A DNA stretch of 64,000 nt from Amyloporia xantha (taxonomy: Eukaryota > Basidiomycota > Agaricomycetes > Polyporales > Adustoporiaceae): assembly GCA_036971615.1 (NCBI GenBank), contig JAYKKR010000022.1, forward strand, positions 1-64,000. Reading direction: 5' to 3'. Below the pieces are notes generated by a model, which saw only the letters and a list, made by a program, of their open reading frames with translations, was not told where the DNA came from and ran no database searches. The position numbers and the translations under genes were made by a program. Position 1 is the first letter of the stretch; every line of letters begins with the position of its first letter. Of this stretch, positions 12,786 through 25,548 are shown piece by piece.

Positions 12786-14115
12786 CGTGATAATGGCAGA
12801 GAAGAGTGTGGTTGAGAGTAAAGGGATATCGCTGATGGCGTTGGGCCGCCAAGGGTTTGACAGCTGCCTTTTTGCCCCGGCCGCCATCAATTCTGCCGAC
12901 GCTGAGTCAATCAATGGGATGTAGTCGCCGAATGAACATCTGATCGCCTCTTCATAATAATGCGGCATCTGCGAGTTGCGCGCTGCGGCATCGAAATAGC
13001 CGACGCAATGCCGTCACAAGACGATTTCTTGCCTATATTCCCGTTTCGTCTCAGGCAACCAGAAGCATATTCGACATGTGATGTGTGTAATAGAATCAAA
13101 CACGAGTGCGGTGGATAATGGCCGCCCCGCCACTTCATGTTTTTCAATTTGGCTTGATGTTGTTTTGTCGACTGAGATATATCATATATTACCCCTACTT
13201 GACTGACCTCATTACTAATCCTCACGGTGAGCGTCAACAGCAGATTATTCCCATTTAATTCCATTGTCCACCGAGATACCCGATGTAGGGCAAAAGTGGT
13301 TCACCGCCTTACCTTGTGGCGTCAGCTCCTCTAAATTGGTTCAAAGTTTCTCAATAACGAAAGACACTAATTATATATCACAGTAGAAATGCACCATTGC
13401 TGTTCCATACATGTATAACATTTTGACAGACTGTGCTTAAAGCTCTAAATCCGAAGCACACAAGTTAACTTGCCGGTAGTGTTGGCTTTAGCATGGTCTG
13501 TACAAGGGAAAAGAGTGCACTCTTCCGGCAGAATTCTAGTCAGAGATGCCAGAGATGTGTGGGTATGTGTAATACGGCCTGCAAGTTGTTGCGACAAGGC
13601 ACCATTTCTAGATCACTATGACTACCAGGAATGTACAGCACATCCGACGTTTACGCCATGATTAGGCCATTATGAACACTTTCCCAACGTCTGTTAGCCT
13701 GATGCTTCTTGATGATGGGAAGTTGACATGAACCAGTTCAACGACATTCAGACTGTCAACAAAGTAAATATGTCTGACTGGTGTACCAGCCATCCGTGAT
13801 AACAGATATTAATCATCATCATGACAAGAGATTGATGCCAGGAGCACGGTGTATCTACGTGCTCTGAGTGTTGATGATGTTCCCCTACATGCGACATTGG
13901 CACATATGTGATAATGCTGCGATTGCAATGAACAGATTGGTCGAAGAATGCGGCATTGACACTCATCCCTAAATGCCGGTCCATCCGGATTGAAGATTAG
14001 TATTCAGTGAATGAACCAGAATATGACAACTAGCAATTGACGACAAGTGCTAATCGATGTGAAAGAGAGCATAAGGGGACGTGGAAATTGCGATGCATGA
14101 AGTGTCCAGTTTCCA
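12786..14115. other. Stretch between genes B and E without a gene
   Basis: No convincing coding region. Hairpin copies are at 12983, 13889 (degenerate) and 13949. The sequence is AT-richer than the flanking exons. Confidence 0.5.
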
Positions 14116-17100
14116 TCACTCTACCATGTAGCTATTGCGGTCATCGTCCACTGAAGACCCACGTGCACGCTTCCCGCTATCTTCTTCATCTTCATCGTCT
14201 ACACTGTACCCACGAGAACGCTTCTGGAGAGACGTAGATGACCCGGGCACTGGGGGAATGGCCCCAAGACCGGGGGGAATAGGAAGTCCACCGCCAGAAC
14301 GAGCCAGTTTGATGGTCAAGGGCTGGCCGAGTATTCGTACGCATGCCCGAAAAGGGCCATGGGGATGGTCGTTGAAAGATGACTTAATATCTTCGTAAAG
14401 CTGGGTGAGGTGGTCCCCGCCGTAGAAACGCCAGTCTGTCCCATATATTGCTCCCTTCAATATCTTAGATCCTTGAGCCTCCGCGAGGCCGAGTCGCACC
14501 ATGTTAAAAGGGGCTATGGTCTTGCTCCCATGTTTCCTGGTCCATGCTGGTCCTAGACTTCCCTTGTGTTGACCCATCCACACTAAGAGGGGGGAGTTGG
14601 GATCGATGAAGGCAATGATATATACTGCGACCATCGTAATGAAAGGGCGTGGATCGGTGAAACCCTTCCTTGACGCTGATGTAGCCTGCTTCTGCCATGT
14701 GCAGTTGCGAACCGCTGTCGTCGTCGCTTCCCAATCGTGTCTCGTAAGCTGTCCCTGAAGATCTGTTGGATTGTAACCAACATCAGGCGGAATCTTACAA
14801 TATGTCATCGCAATCAAGAGGGCGAGGTGATGAAGAGGGTTGGAAAAGGAAAATTCCCGATCGACCCATGTGTAGACGAAGCTGACAATGTTACTGCCCG
14901 TCATCTTAACGTTGAGAGACGGCAATCTATCCACGTTCGCGACGGAAATGATGTCGAACTCTAGAGGCATGGTGTGTCGGCAGAGCACAGTGCCGAAGTC
15001 TTTAATATCAGTACGAAGGGCACTCCAAGCGGCCTGAGCGTGGTCCACCTGAGCTCTACGTGCGCCACCTTGTGCAGCGACGCGCTGTACCACCTCACTC
15101 CGTCGCTCAACTGTAATGCCGGATGACCTGATACGATCCATGTCATCCTCAGATGCGGGTTGGCCAAGTGATGTCCATGACAGGTGGGAAACAGTCCTCT
15201 TCGGAGCACCGCGGCCTTGAGATGGGAGACGATTCGGAATGTGATTAATCTGGAGATGCTTCATGGCAAGAACAAACGCAGCAATGACGAATTCCTTGAT
15301 GAATTCACGGTTCTTTTTGTTTTGAGCGACGCTGGGTGTACGCTCTTGGTATGCATTTGGTGAATATCTGATGATATATCCAATGCTGACGTTGAGGAGC
15401 ATGGCAAAAGCCCCGTTGTGGATGATGGGAGGTGTGACTGGCTTCGGATTGTGAGGGTTTCCTATATCGTACAGCAGCTCCGCAAAATCCTGGAGACTCC
15501 ATGTTTGATTGAGAGGATCAGGGAGCCCATCACCGAGGTGCTCCGGATCGGCAGTGATCGCCTGGGCCAAATGGCTATAAGCGTTGTCGTTAAAACCTAA
15601 AGGTGTCTCGCTAGCTTTCCAGGTTTTAAGGCAGCGGCCACGACCAGCAAGGAATGACGTGAGATTTGCTTCACTTCCCGGTCGGCGATCTGCAGGAGGC
15701 TCGGCTTCCATTCTTGCAATGTCAACGTTCACAGCACGGCTGACTAGCTCCTTGACATCGTTAATGTAGGTCCGGAGAGCAAGCTCTGCACAAACTATCG
15801 CTTGCCTCGATCGCGTGTCACGAGAATACTGGCTCCCGTACTCTGGGCTCTGAACCGAGACGACATCCAGGTGGAAGCCCAGCAGGTAGCCCTGAAGATG
15901 GAGAGTGTGTAATGTAAGCAAATGATGGAACACAGCCAAAGGAGTCATCGGCATTCCACGCGGCATTCAGCCATTGGAGGCAATGCCGCAGTGATTCCAC
16001 ATCATCACTGCGGCATTTGATCATGTGTGCGAATGCCGCATGCCTGTGATGTACATTGTCTCAAGGCAGATCGTACTCACCATAAAATGAGGCATTCCAT
16101 ACGTAAGCTGTTGAGCCCGCTTCGATGCGACCTCCGGTGTCGACATAGGAGGATGTGTGGGCCAGCAGCGCAACTCAATATGGAACGAGTTGTTGATTCC
16201 TCCCAGTTTGATGTCCGGTGAGAATGTGGGAATACCATGTATGAGCAAACTGCGCACAATCCAGAGGGGGGACATTAGAGCGGTAGCAAGACATTTGGTG
16301 TTGCCAGTTTGTTCAAATGCCAAGGTATGCTCTATACAAGCGACAAATTCCACAGTTTTCGGTAGAGGAAGCATGAGCAGATCGCGGCATGGGCTGTTCA
16401 GGGTCCGAATATGGATCAGCTTGGGTAGATGCTCCTGATAGATATTCTCCAGCAAAGATCCCAATGGGTACATCATCCATGCCAGAAGTGCAGGGTAAGC
16501 CTGCAAGCGACAATGGTCCACTTTAATATGATTCATCCTACAGAGAGCTTGGGATGGAAGAGACTCACCTTGGGTCTGAACACTTGCAGGTGCTGCTTCA
16601 GCTGGGAAAATATAACACCATGTCGCCATGCTTTGGCCAAAGGTGATATAATATCAATTAGGATGGTGCTGCAAAATGAGAGACAACATCAGCCGAATCT
16701 AACCCTAACCAACAACTGTATAGAACTAACCGGCCATTACGATGGGTGTCAGAGAGCCGATCCAAATCCACATAATACACGTTTTCCATACGAAAGTCGC
16801 GCGGAACATCGGGGGCGTGTACCTTTTGATCAAACGTCTGATGAGGCATTCCATTTTGACAGCGGTCGAAAGCGGTGTTGAATTTTCCATGATTTTTCTG
16901 ACTCTGTGCCCATGCACCTGCAAAAACCTGCGTAACCTGACCCTGGGTGATGTCATGGAGACCCGAACGAGGGCGCAAACGATGGCTGAGCTCGCTGTAT
17001 CCCTGGCAACCCACGCCGACAACGGCGGGACCGTCGTCCATAAGCCCGTTGACCTCACCATCTTCATCATCTGAGAACGAGTAATCGTCATCATCACCAT

Positions 17101-19446
17101 CACCCACATTCACTCTATGTCTGTTAGCTGCCGCAGCCGGTCCACTGCGCCGCGCTGGCTGGAGTTGCTTATTGATGCGGTCTAGAATGGGCTCAAAGTG
17201 GGGAGGGATCATATCACACTGAATATTGCCAAACTTGTGTGTGAACCCTTGGGGGTACCCTCGCAAGCAGGGTTCTGCTCTGTGATATTGAAGGCGCTGG
17301 CTGGTGTGGCCGTGATTGCCAGGTGCTCGTGCATGGCGTGATGGTCGAGGATCATCGTCTTCATCATTTTCGCTCCACTCTTGCGCATCGTTGAAGTCTG
17401 TATCTGGCATCTGATCAGGGTTCGGTTCCCAGAACTGACGCACAGTGGAAAGATTCAGAAGTAGGCCGCAGGGATGGCGTGTACTGGGTATCAAGCCTTG
17501 TAGTCGCGGAACTCGAAACCCGTCGGTGGTAAATATAGGGCGCTCAGTGACCCCATCAGGCAAATAGAGCGGGAATCGAGAGAGGTCAGGAATGCGTTCA
17601 CGAGATGCAGCATGGGGTGCGTCCCACAGTTGACGGTTCTCGAGCAAGATTTCATCGACTGCCACTGGCTCCCACTCGTCGACTTTGATGCAGCTGATGT
17701 CGGTAGCGATGGCGAATGACAGATAGCGCACCTCCTTGTAGTTGCGCTCTCGTTTCCAATCCTCGGCCTCGACCTCAGCATTTTGACCCAGATCAATGGG
17801 CTGATTCTGTCCATAGCGACAGATGACGCAGATAGGTTCGTGGCCCTGAAGAAAGCCATCCTCACGCCAGGATTGCGGAGCTCCTGCGATGTATGGTGCC
17901 CACTCGTCTTTGATTGCCTTGCTGAGAGCGATAGTATCTTTCTTCCTTAATTCGATAGGCTGCGGAAAGTCACTGCATCGACATGACGATTGAAAACAGG
18001 ATGGGACATTGATCATTGATGATGAGCACGGCAGCGACGTGGGGCGTTCGTTAAGAGGGGCAGAGAGGAAACGGCGGCAGTAGCGGCATCGGATGAAGTG
18101 AGCGAATGCCGGAGATACAGAGCAGCGAGTGAGATGATTGATACACGCGGCATTGGGGAGAATGCGCCAATGCCGCGAGAAACACGAATGGGGGAGAGTG
18201 TGATAAAGAGCAGAACTATGGTGAGCGGTCGACAGCTATGATTTAGATGGGTGACTCACTACATGTTTGTGCAATGCTTTATCTTGAGGTCATCGAGTGA
18301 GCAAGCATCACCCCACCCATACAGGTGAGATACTTGATAAGACAAGTCTTGCAGCGTAGCAAGACGGCTGAAGAGGAACATCTGCAGCGCACGCTGGTGC
18401 GTGGTCTTTAAACAAGTGTTGATCTTCTTGCCTCCACTGCGCGACGATGCACGAGCAGCACCACTGTTGGTACCCAACCCACCCTCTTCGTCGCCATCAT
18501 CACTTTCGCAGGGCCGCATTCCAATCCAGACTTCGTTATTGCCGTGACGGCCGCAATAGAACATGCGGTGCTCTGGATCAAACCCGAGCTTACCATACTT
18601 TGCACTAAACCGACGATAGGGCCTGTGCAGATCCAAATTGAAACAAAATGTGTGGTCGGTTGGGGTGTTCGGAATTAGAGGACCTAATCCACGGTAGCGA
18701 CCGACAACAAGAATGAAATCCAGGAAGTGTCGGTCTACCTCCCACAACAGGTGTGGATCATCGGAGTCGAGAACGTACTCGTCATCGATGATGAGATTTA
18801 CCCGCCTGCCGAGTGTTCGGATGGCTTCGATACGACGCTTCCTTTTGTAATTATAATGGTAATCCGAGAGGTTGACGGACACAGGGGCCATCTGGTCGAA
18901 TGCGGGCAGAGTATACCTGGTGTGGTTAACAAACAGGTTCTCGTATACCTCATCCTGGTCCGGGTGATCATCTGCATACATGACGTCGGGAACCTCATCA
19001 ACATCGAATGGAGTTTGACGTCCTTCGACCATGAGCGTTGCATCAGGTTCCAGGTTGAGCCTGAAACAATTGTTATTTGTGTGACCCACCAACACGAAAG
19101 TCGCAGTACATACTCTTCTTCGTTGCTGAGTTGCTCGACAGCCTGCGTGGGCGGTAATAAATCCACCTCATCGTCATCTTTATCATCTTTATCCCATTCT
19201 CCTTGATCAGGACTCGGGCTCCTGGTGGAGAGGAAAGAATTTTTCAAGTAAGTGAGACAGCCATATATTATTATTATTTTATGCACGACAATGCTAACAA
19301 CAAATTGAAAAGACTGTCAGTACTGACCAGGCATCCACATCTATCACGCCTTCTTCTAGTATTGATGATGCTGGTTGTTGTTGTTGATGATGATGATGAT
19401 GATTCCGAGAAGATATTAATGGCAATGAAGAAGAAGACGATGCCAT
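14116..19446 (-). CDS. Gene E: intact 1,520-residue orphan protein, seven exons
   Basis: Exons by eye: 19328-19446, 19114-19221, 18263-19060, 16731-17972, 16569-16668, 16081-16500, 14116-15891. They sum to 4,563 nt with phases that agree at every join, so this gene reads open throughout. The start (MASSSS) gives a His5-Gln4 run coded by a CAT/CAA repeat, then an acidic stretch (KDDKDDDEVDLLPP). The middle has FYCGRHGNNEVWIGM and a second acidic patch (DDDDYSFSDDEDGE). The C-terminus is Gly/Pro-rich (PIPPGLGAIPPVPG) and ends with a basic-acidic tail (KRSRGYSVDDEDEED), suggestive of a nuclear protein. No known catalytic motif was recognised. Introns 3 (290 nt) and 6 (189 nt) each hold two hairpins; the other four are 62-106 nt or less. 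Confidence 0.85.
15892..16080 (-). repeat. Intron 6 of gene E with two hairpin copies
   Basis: Hairpins at 15960-15990 and 16009-16041 lie in the 189-nt intron between GMPHFM and GYLLGF. Confidence 0.8.
17973..18262 (-). repeat. Intron 3 of gene E with two hairpin copies
   Basis: The 290-nt intron (donor GTAGTG, acceptor GATGCAG) holds hairpins at 18082 and 18146, 64 bp apart. Confidence 0.8.
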
Positions 19447-19823
19447 TTTGTGTTGATGTCGCCGTAGTCAGATCTTTGGGGGTTCAGGCAGAGTGGTGTC
19501 AGGGCAAGCCTAGGGTAAGGAAAGGGGCGGCGAAAAAGCCAACAAATCGAAGCAATAATAGGGGTTCCCACTTGAAATTCCACACCCGACGGCGGCATTC
19601 AAACGAAGCCCAATTGGTTGGGTCCATTGATGCGAAACACGACACACAGCTCGGCCCGGCTCCATGAACTGTTTGAAGCTTGGCTGAATGGGGCAGCGGT
19701 CCGGAGGAAAATTCCTAATTAGTTCAATATCGGGGATTTGCAGCCACCACTACGACATTTCTATGACAGTCAGTGATCAAAGTGCGCGTTTCTCTTGCTC
19801 TGCATCAAAACTGCATGGCATTG
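19447..19823. other. Gap between gene E and the tail of gene C, no gene seen
   Basis: This is the upstream region of gene E. No TATA box was obvious and no hairpin is present. Confidence 0.4.
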
Positions 19824-21003
19824 TTACGAAACGTCTGAATGATATACACGAATCATTGTGTGCACTAGTTGGATAACATGGAGAAGCGTCCAATATCTAT
19901 GCCGTGGGCGTCTGACCACATATTCTACTTTATTTTTCTTCGGGACAGACGGCTTGGGCGCAGAGCGCGTAGTTGAGGATGATGATGATGGCCCCGGCGT
20001 GCCGCAATTTGGCCCAGGGAATTTCTTGCCCGAGGTGCGGCTTGAGGATGGCCAACTAGCGAGCGGTGTGAATGAATCATAGGCAGAGTCGACATCGTCA
20101 AATGACATTCGCGTCTGGGAGGAAGCCGTCTGAATGGGATCGTCGAGCAGGTGTTCCCAAGCTGGATCATCCTCTTGATCCTTTGCCTTTTTGCGATGTG
20201 CTACGACAGACTCAATGAATTGACAAGAAGCACAAGGATCTATTAGACACTTACGAGAGTCTCCGGATGGGACCGGAGTCCGAGGACGTTTGGATGTGGA
20301 TTTGACTGATAGCGGCTTGGACGATAAGGTCAAGGAGTCTGGTGATTGAATCAGGGTCAAATTAGCAATCACGTGTGATTTAGTATTGAACATACCGGAG
20401 ATGCGCAACTTCTGGACGTTGGAATTGGCCGCATGAACATGATCATCTGGCACACAATCCGAGGAGAACATTAACATGTGTATATGCGGGATGGCTCGAA
20501 AGGCTACCTTCTTCGTCCAGAAAGCTGCCTGGAGCATGTGCCACGAATGGTTTTTCGTGCCCTTTGGCGGGAGCACGAGGCATCAGGGTGTGCGGCATTG
20601 GATGATCCAGGTCAATGCCGCAAATACCTTGCTTATTATTCCTATCATCATTGACATGGACGCGTTTCATCTGAATAGTGCTGTTGCTATCAGCGGGGCC
20701 TTGACCGCATTGTTAGTTGGCTGCATTGGGACATCAGTGCCGATGCCGCACGTACCTGGGGCATGCTCCTTCAATGATGTATGGCCCTTTGCTGAGGATC
20801 TGTGCATTAGACCTAGGCTTCCTCCGTCGTCGGAGGACGTGCTCAAGTCCTTCTGAGACCCTTCCAAGTCATCGCCAGAGAATGATGGCTTCTCACTTGT
20901 CTCCACCTGGAACTGGACATCCCCGTCTTCTGAAGCCTCCACATCGTCATCGTCATTAAAAGAGGTTCTCCTCGCGGAGGATGCAGAATATTATCTGCAA
21001 TAA
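19824..21003 (-). other. Low-complexity tail exons, probably of gene C
   Basis: Downstream of the gene C core are open pieces rich in Ser, Asp and Lys, for example EDGDVQFQVETSEK, KRPRTPVPSGDS and SAPKPSVPKKNK, with plausible splice sites between them. The position and composition match the tail exons of gene D. A peptide pattern recurs on either side of the hairpin at 20719 (SSAKGHTSLKEHAPG and APAKGHEKPFVAHAPG), so the segment may contain an internal duplication. Exon joins are uncertain, and this could instead be a separate small gene. Confidence 0.35.
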
Positions 21004-22291
21004 AGCTGAGAAGGGTATCAATTGATACAGGAGGGCCTACCGACTTTGGGATCATCCGTGTTGCTGTCCTCATGTGATGGCATTCGAGGAACGATAGATA
21101 TCATGGTAGAATCACCGACAAAGCGGGCCTCAGGGCCTTTGCGGAGCACGAAAGCGACGTCGTGAACCATTGAGTGATGCAGCCTGTTGAATTAGCACTA
21201 TGTTAGCCTGGGACACTGAATGTCACGCTGAAAATCCCTGTACATTAATCAATGCGGTGATTGCTGCTGCGCATTCCGACGACATTTGTGGGTGGCCGCT
21301 GGATGCAGGCGAACTAGGGCTGTGGAGCACAGAAAAAGCCTCCAACTTGGCAACCATATTCTGAATGTCCTTGTCATCCCGACGGAACTGTATCATATCC
21401 TCGCATTCTTCAATGTCCGACTTCGTTTCATGATGCCAAGGAGGAGCGATGATCGGGATCCCAGAGCGTGTCAGTTCTTCCCGTCCGATATTCTCCCAAC
21501 TTGCCCACGCATTGTTTGAGCGGAAAACTGAACTGCATATCATCGCACGGAGGTCGAGAAATGGACCACAGGCGAGAGGCCTGCGGAGTGCTAGTGCAAA
21601 GCGGGACTCCATCCATGAAGCCATAAACATCCAGGCATTGCGCTGCCACAGGGAAGCCTTTGTGGAAATGTTCGACATAGCCCCATAAGGATCGTAAAAG
21701 GAGGCTTTTACTGCACGGACACCGATGATTTCATCATTCATTTGATCCACCTGCTTATGGACCAAGGATCGTGCCTCTCTCACAAAGGCAGTCAGATCAT
21801 CCATAGGATCTACCGTCGAATCATCACAGAATTGGGCAAGGAGCTCATTTGCGATGTCCTCCTCGTCTGATGTATACGATAGCTTTGGTTCCCTGTGTTC
21901 GATATTGCCTAAGTATTCGGGGAGTCCTGTCGCGAGATCAGGCCATGGATTCGCATTGTATTGTTCAAACATCCTCCGCATGCCGAATGCTGCCAGCGCG
22001 AAAAGGGCACCCTTGGGGAGACAACGGGCATCGTATTCATGAAGGTGACTTTCCATGCGCGGCAACACCACTGCAGTCGCACGAAGCAAGTGCCGTACAA
22101 TCTGTGTTGCGGGGTAAATTAGATCCAGGAAAGGGGTGTAGCGGTAAGATGCTCACGTATTTCGCTTCGCTCTTCTTCTTTCCGGCTCTGGCAATCCGCT
22201 CGATGGCAAGTATCATATTGGTTGTGATGTCGGCATACTTCACAGATTCTTCGGGGAGCACTCTTGCTAAAGGCTCTATCCATGTCGATAT

Positions 22292-22465
22292 CTGAGGTAG
22301 ATGACACAATAGTTAGTAGTGCGGCATTGAGGTGGGTGCGCGGATGCCGCAGGTGAAAATACGGTTACGGTCCCTCTCATGCAATAAAACGCCCTCCCAA
22401 TAAGCAGCAGTGTTCGTACTTATGGGATCTCAACCAGGGATTGAGGGGAGACATGAAGGACTCAC
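22292..22465 (-). repeat. Intron 4 of gene C with one hairpin copy
   Basis: The 174-nt intron contains the hairpin at 22320-22351. Confidence 0.75.
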
Positions 22466-23394
22466 ATAAGACAAGGCACGTGGAAACCTGGCAAAGCTGT
22501 CATCCAATGCAGACACTACACTTCGAGTCGGCAGCGGCATTGGGGCACACTTGGTGCGCGATGCAAAGAAGAATTCCAGACGAGCACGAACTGTCTTCTT
22601 GTTCGGTACCCCGTCTAAACTAGCTGCCGAATTACAGAGAATGTCCTTGACCTTGTTTGTATACACCACCCATTCGGCCAAATAGTGTTCAGCAACAGTA
22701 CCGATGAGCAGCGGTGCGGTGATGGTGTTTTTGAACACCGTGTCTATTTGGTTAAGGACCTCAGTGGTGAAGAGTCTTTGGTCTGGTCGTGTGTCGCTGG
22801 CTGTTGGTAGAATAGCTTTCCGAGCTTCCACATGGCGACAAGTGCTGGAGCATCATTGGTAGGCTTTGTTTCCTCGTCAGAACTGGGCCAGGTCGCATTG
22901 TTGTTGTCAAGCGACAAACTCCACGCATTGACTATACGCCTGGTCTGTTTGACCGAGGGGAAGTCGTCTCTCGGAGCGGCAATCAGTGACATTGCCTTCA
23001 TGCCATCCATGATGGCTGCTGACCACACCTATGTGAAGGCGGTGAGTAATGCTCAGAAATGGGTGATTGGAGATAGACCTTACCCCAGCGTGCACATCAA
23101 TAATTTTATTCAACTTCTCCCAATCCGAGGTTAGGTTGAAAAGATAATGCTCGTCGAACATGCGCATCTTCATCAGCACCTCGAGAAATGGGCGATTGTG
23201 GAGAACCATCATGTGGCACTCCTCTAGCTGTGGGATGCTGCGTGTGAGCTTGGAGTATGATTCCTCAAATTCTCCCGCTTCCAGGGCCTTTATCAAGTCA
23301 TCAACTCTGCATTGCAGCTGTTCCTCTAGAGGTGGATCGCGCGGTACATTCCACCCATCTACCACAGCCTTCGTCAACTGGGGTGTCATTCTAT

Positions 23395-23640
23395 CTGCGA
23401 TGAGAACATGTGGTGTCAGTATGGTCTGGTCGCTACAGTAAGGTGGCTGTGTGCGGCATTAGCACAGATGCACCAATGTCGCGCAGCGCTTGTCGCACAC
23501 ATGCAGGTGGTCACTCAAGCAGCAGCACACGAGTGCGGCATTCGATCCCTTGGCCCAATGCCGCACATTTATGATGCCGCCATGACACACCGAACATCAT
23601 ATGTTATTATTACTCAATGACTGTCGTTATCATGACTCAC
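23395..23640 (-). repeat. Intron 2 of gene C with two hairpin copies
   Basis: The 246-nt intron holds hairpins at 23452-23483 and 23533-23565. It follows WGCHVFD, the same site as intron 2 of the other paralogues. Confidence 0.75.
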
Positions 23641-24753
23641 TCCTGTCAAACACATGACACCCCCACTTGGAATACCTTGCGATGTTCGCAACATGGAGCT
23701 GACAGTCCTGATGGTAGAGTGTTGTCTCCTCGCATGTTGGCCTCGGTAGAGCTTCATGATTCCTCTGCATATCTTGGAGAGTCTTCACTTCGTCTTCCAC
23801 TAAGGCAGTGAGTGCCGCAACGCGATCTCGCCCAGTAAGCACGAGCACCGTATTGTCACGGCCCATTTTTGGCGTGGGGGCCTCCTCGATCAAGATTTCA
23901 CGATCCTCTGTTGTAGTCCACGAAAGGGTAGTCAGCAGCAAAGATGGGTCAATGGCGATGCTAATGGATTGTTCAGGAGAGAGCGAGATGGGGGCCCAGT
24001 TCTCTCGCATTGATCTCATCATTTCCTGCACCTCTACATCATTGCGGGTGATTTGGCGGTCCGTCTGCCATCTCTCCGGAGATTGGATGATGTTCAGCAG
24101 GCCGTATCCAATGTACGAACGGTTACTGTCATCCAACAATATCACACCCTGTCGTTGCAGTCAGTACGAAGGAATAAGGTTTAGTTTTTGTTCGTGTGTT
24201 TCCCCACCTCTCGTGTGCCATAGATGTGATCGTCCCGCGCATGGGGCGCATCCTGTGAAGGTGAGAGTCCTGACTGTCCCACTCCCTCCATTATCCCCTC
24301 GTTAGTGTGAACGGGGTCGTGTTCAGGAGGTGGCGGAGCCTCTACCGAGTTCGACAATGATGGAGGTTTTGCAGATGGCTCAAGAACACTGGTCGATGAT
24401 GACAATATGACCATGGGCGTCGGGGTGGCTCTGATGGGCTGCTTCGGGTCGGATTTGGCTTCGGATACTGGAGCGGGTTCCGCATCGTGTTGAGGCACTA
24501 GATTTGCATGCTGCTCTGCGGCGAGCTCTGGAGTTGCCTTTGCGATGGGCCGCGAAATGCGCCTGGGTTTGGGCCTCGCGGTAGGCGTAGGGATGGATGG
24601 TAACTTTGGTGCCCTGAGTAAGCGTTCCATGGCCTCGTCGATGTCCTGCTGCTCATCGATGTCTGGAGGTTCGTATTCATTGTCATCGTCCTCTTCATAG
24701 CGTTGCCGTGCTTGCTTCCTCTTTGCCGATGTTGCTGCTTGCTGATTCGACAT

Positions 24754-25548
24754 TGCGGTAGACGGCAAGAACAGTACCAGGGAGGATGGTGGTTTGAGAA
24801 TGAAAATGTTTCGGTGGACAATCCAGATTGCCGGTCTCTGGGGGAAATTAATACCTTATCTTGTCTCAATTGATATGCCCATGGCATCAATAAAATCCAA
24901 CATTTCTATTATTTACCTTTTTCTCCTTATCTGGTCTTTATGTCTCATGTAAGGAAATGGCGGCAATTGCTAATGCCGAGTGTGTCTTGCTCCAATGCGA
25001 TCCACACTCTTTTGGTGTCTTGGTTTCTTTTTTTGGACGACAAAGATAATAGTAAAACAGGTTGGTTTTACTGATGTGGTGCGTACCTAGTACAGAATGA
25101 TTAAAGGTTCCAGGCGCGGCACTGATACATAGAAGCTGATCTGCATGTATAACGCATGGTGAGCTGATGATGCCTACCAGCATCGGCAGGCGTGTGCGTA
25201 TACAGCATGGCTAACTTAATTGTCACCGGAACAAGATGCAGGTTACACGTGTGATATACGTTGATGCAGCTTCTTTGATGGAACTTGCCATTGGTCATGG
25301 GATGCAGCCAGCCATAAATGCTCATTGTGTCGGATGATGTCAACCATAGAGAAACAACACAAAGGAACAATATATCGTTGCGGGAAAACTGTCATTGCAA
25401 TTTTGTACTACAGGAGGGGGAAATGATGACATGTGGATGATGCATTGTCTATAGACCCGCACGAGGACCACCAGTTCATGATGAATACAACTGACCAGAA
25501 GATGAGGTACTTGAAGACGACGACAGGTGATTTCTAACAGGGTACCCA
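24754..25548. other. Gap between genes C and D, no gene seen
   Basis: The upstream region of gene C contains AT-rich stretches (24890-24930 and 25020-25060) but no supported gene and no hairpin copy. Confidence 0.4.

Larger units (their letters stand above)
21041..24753 (-). pseudogene. Gene C: diverged paralogue with GRDR in place of GGQHR
   Basis: Exons by eye: 24208-24753, 23641-24148, 23084-23394, 22466-23028, 22157-22291, 21244-22101, 21041-21183. The intron positions match A, B and D. The N-terminus is longer (182 codons, MSNQQAATSAKRK, acidic and Pro-rich). The box reads VLVLTGRDRVAALTAL, so only G-x-x-R and the following Ala are kept from GGQHR. WGCHVFD, PMPLPT, ISTWIE, VLPRME and the ECAAAITALIN end of exon 6 mark the alignment. 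Exon 4 (563 nt) is one base out of phase near 22805-22835. The donor of exon 1 is GTGGGG, which is weak. Introns 2 (246 nt) and 4 (174 nt) carry hairpins. This is the most diverged of the four copies. Confidence 0.7.

Noticed and set aside
19370..19410. The TGTTGT/TGATGA repeat as a plain microsatellite
   Set aside because: It lies in the first exon of gene E and encodes the Gln and His runs in the correct frame.
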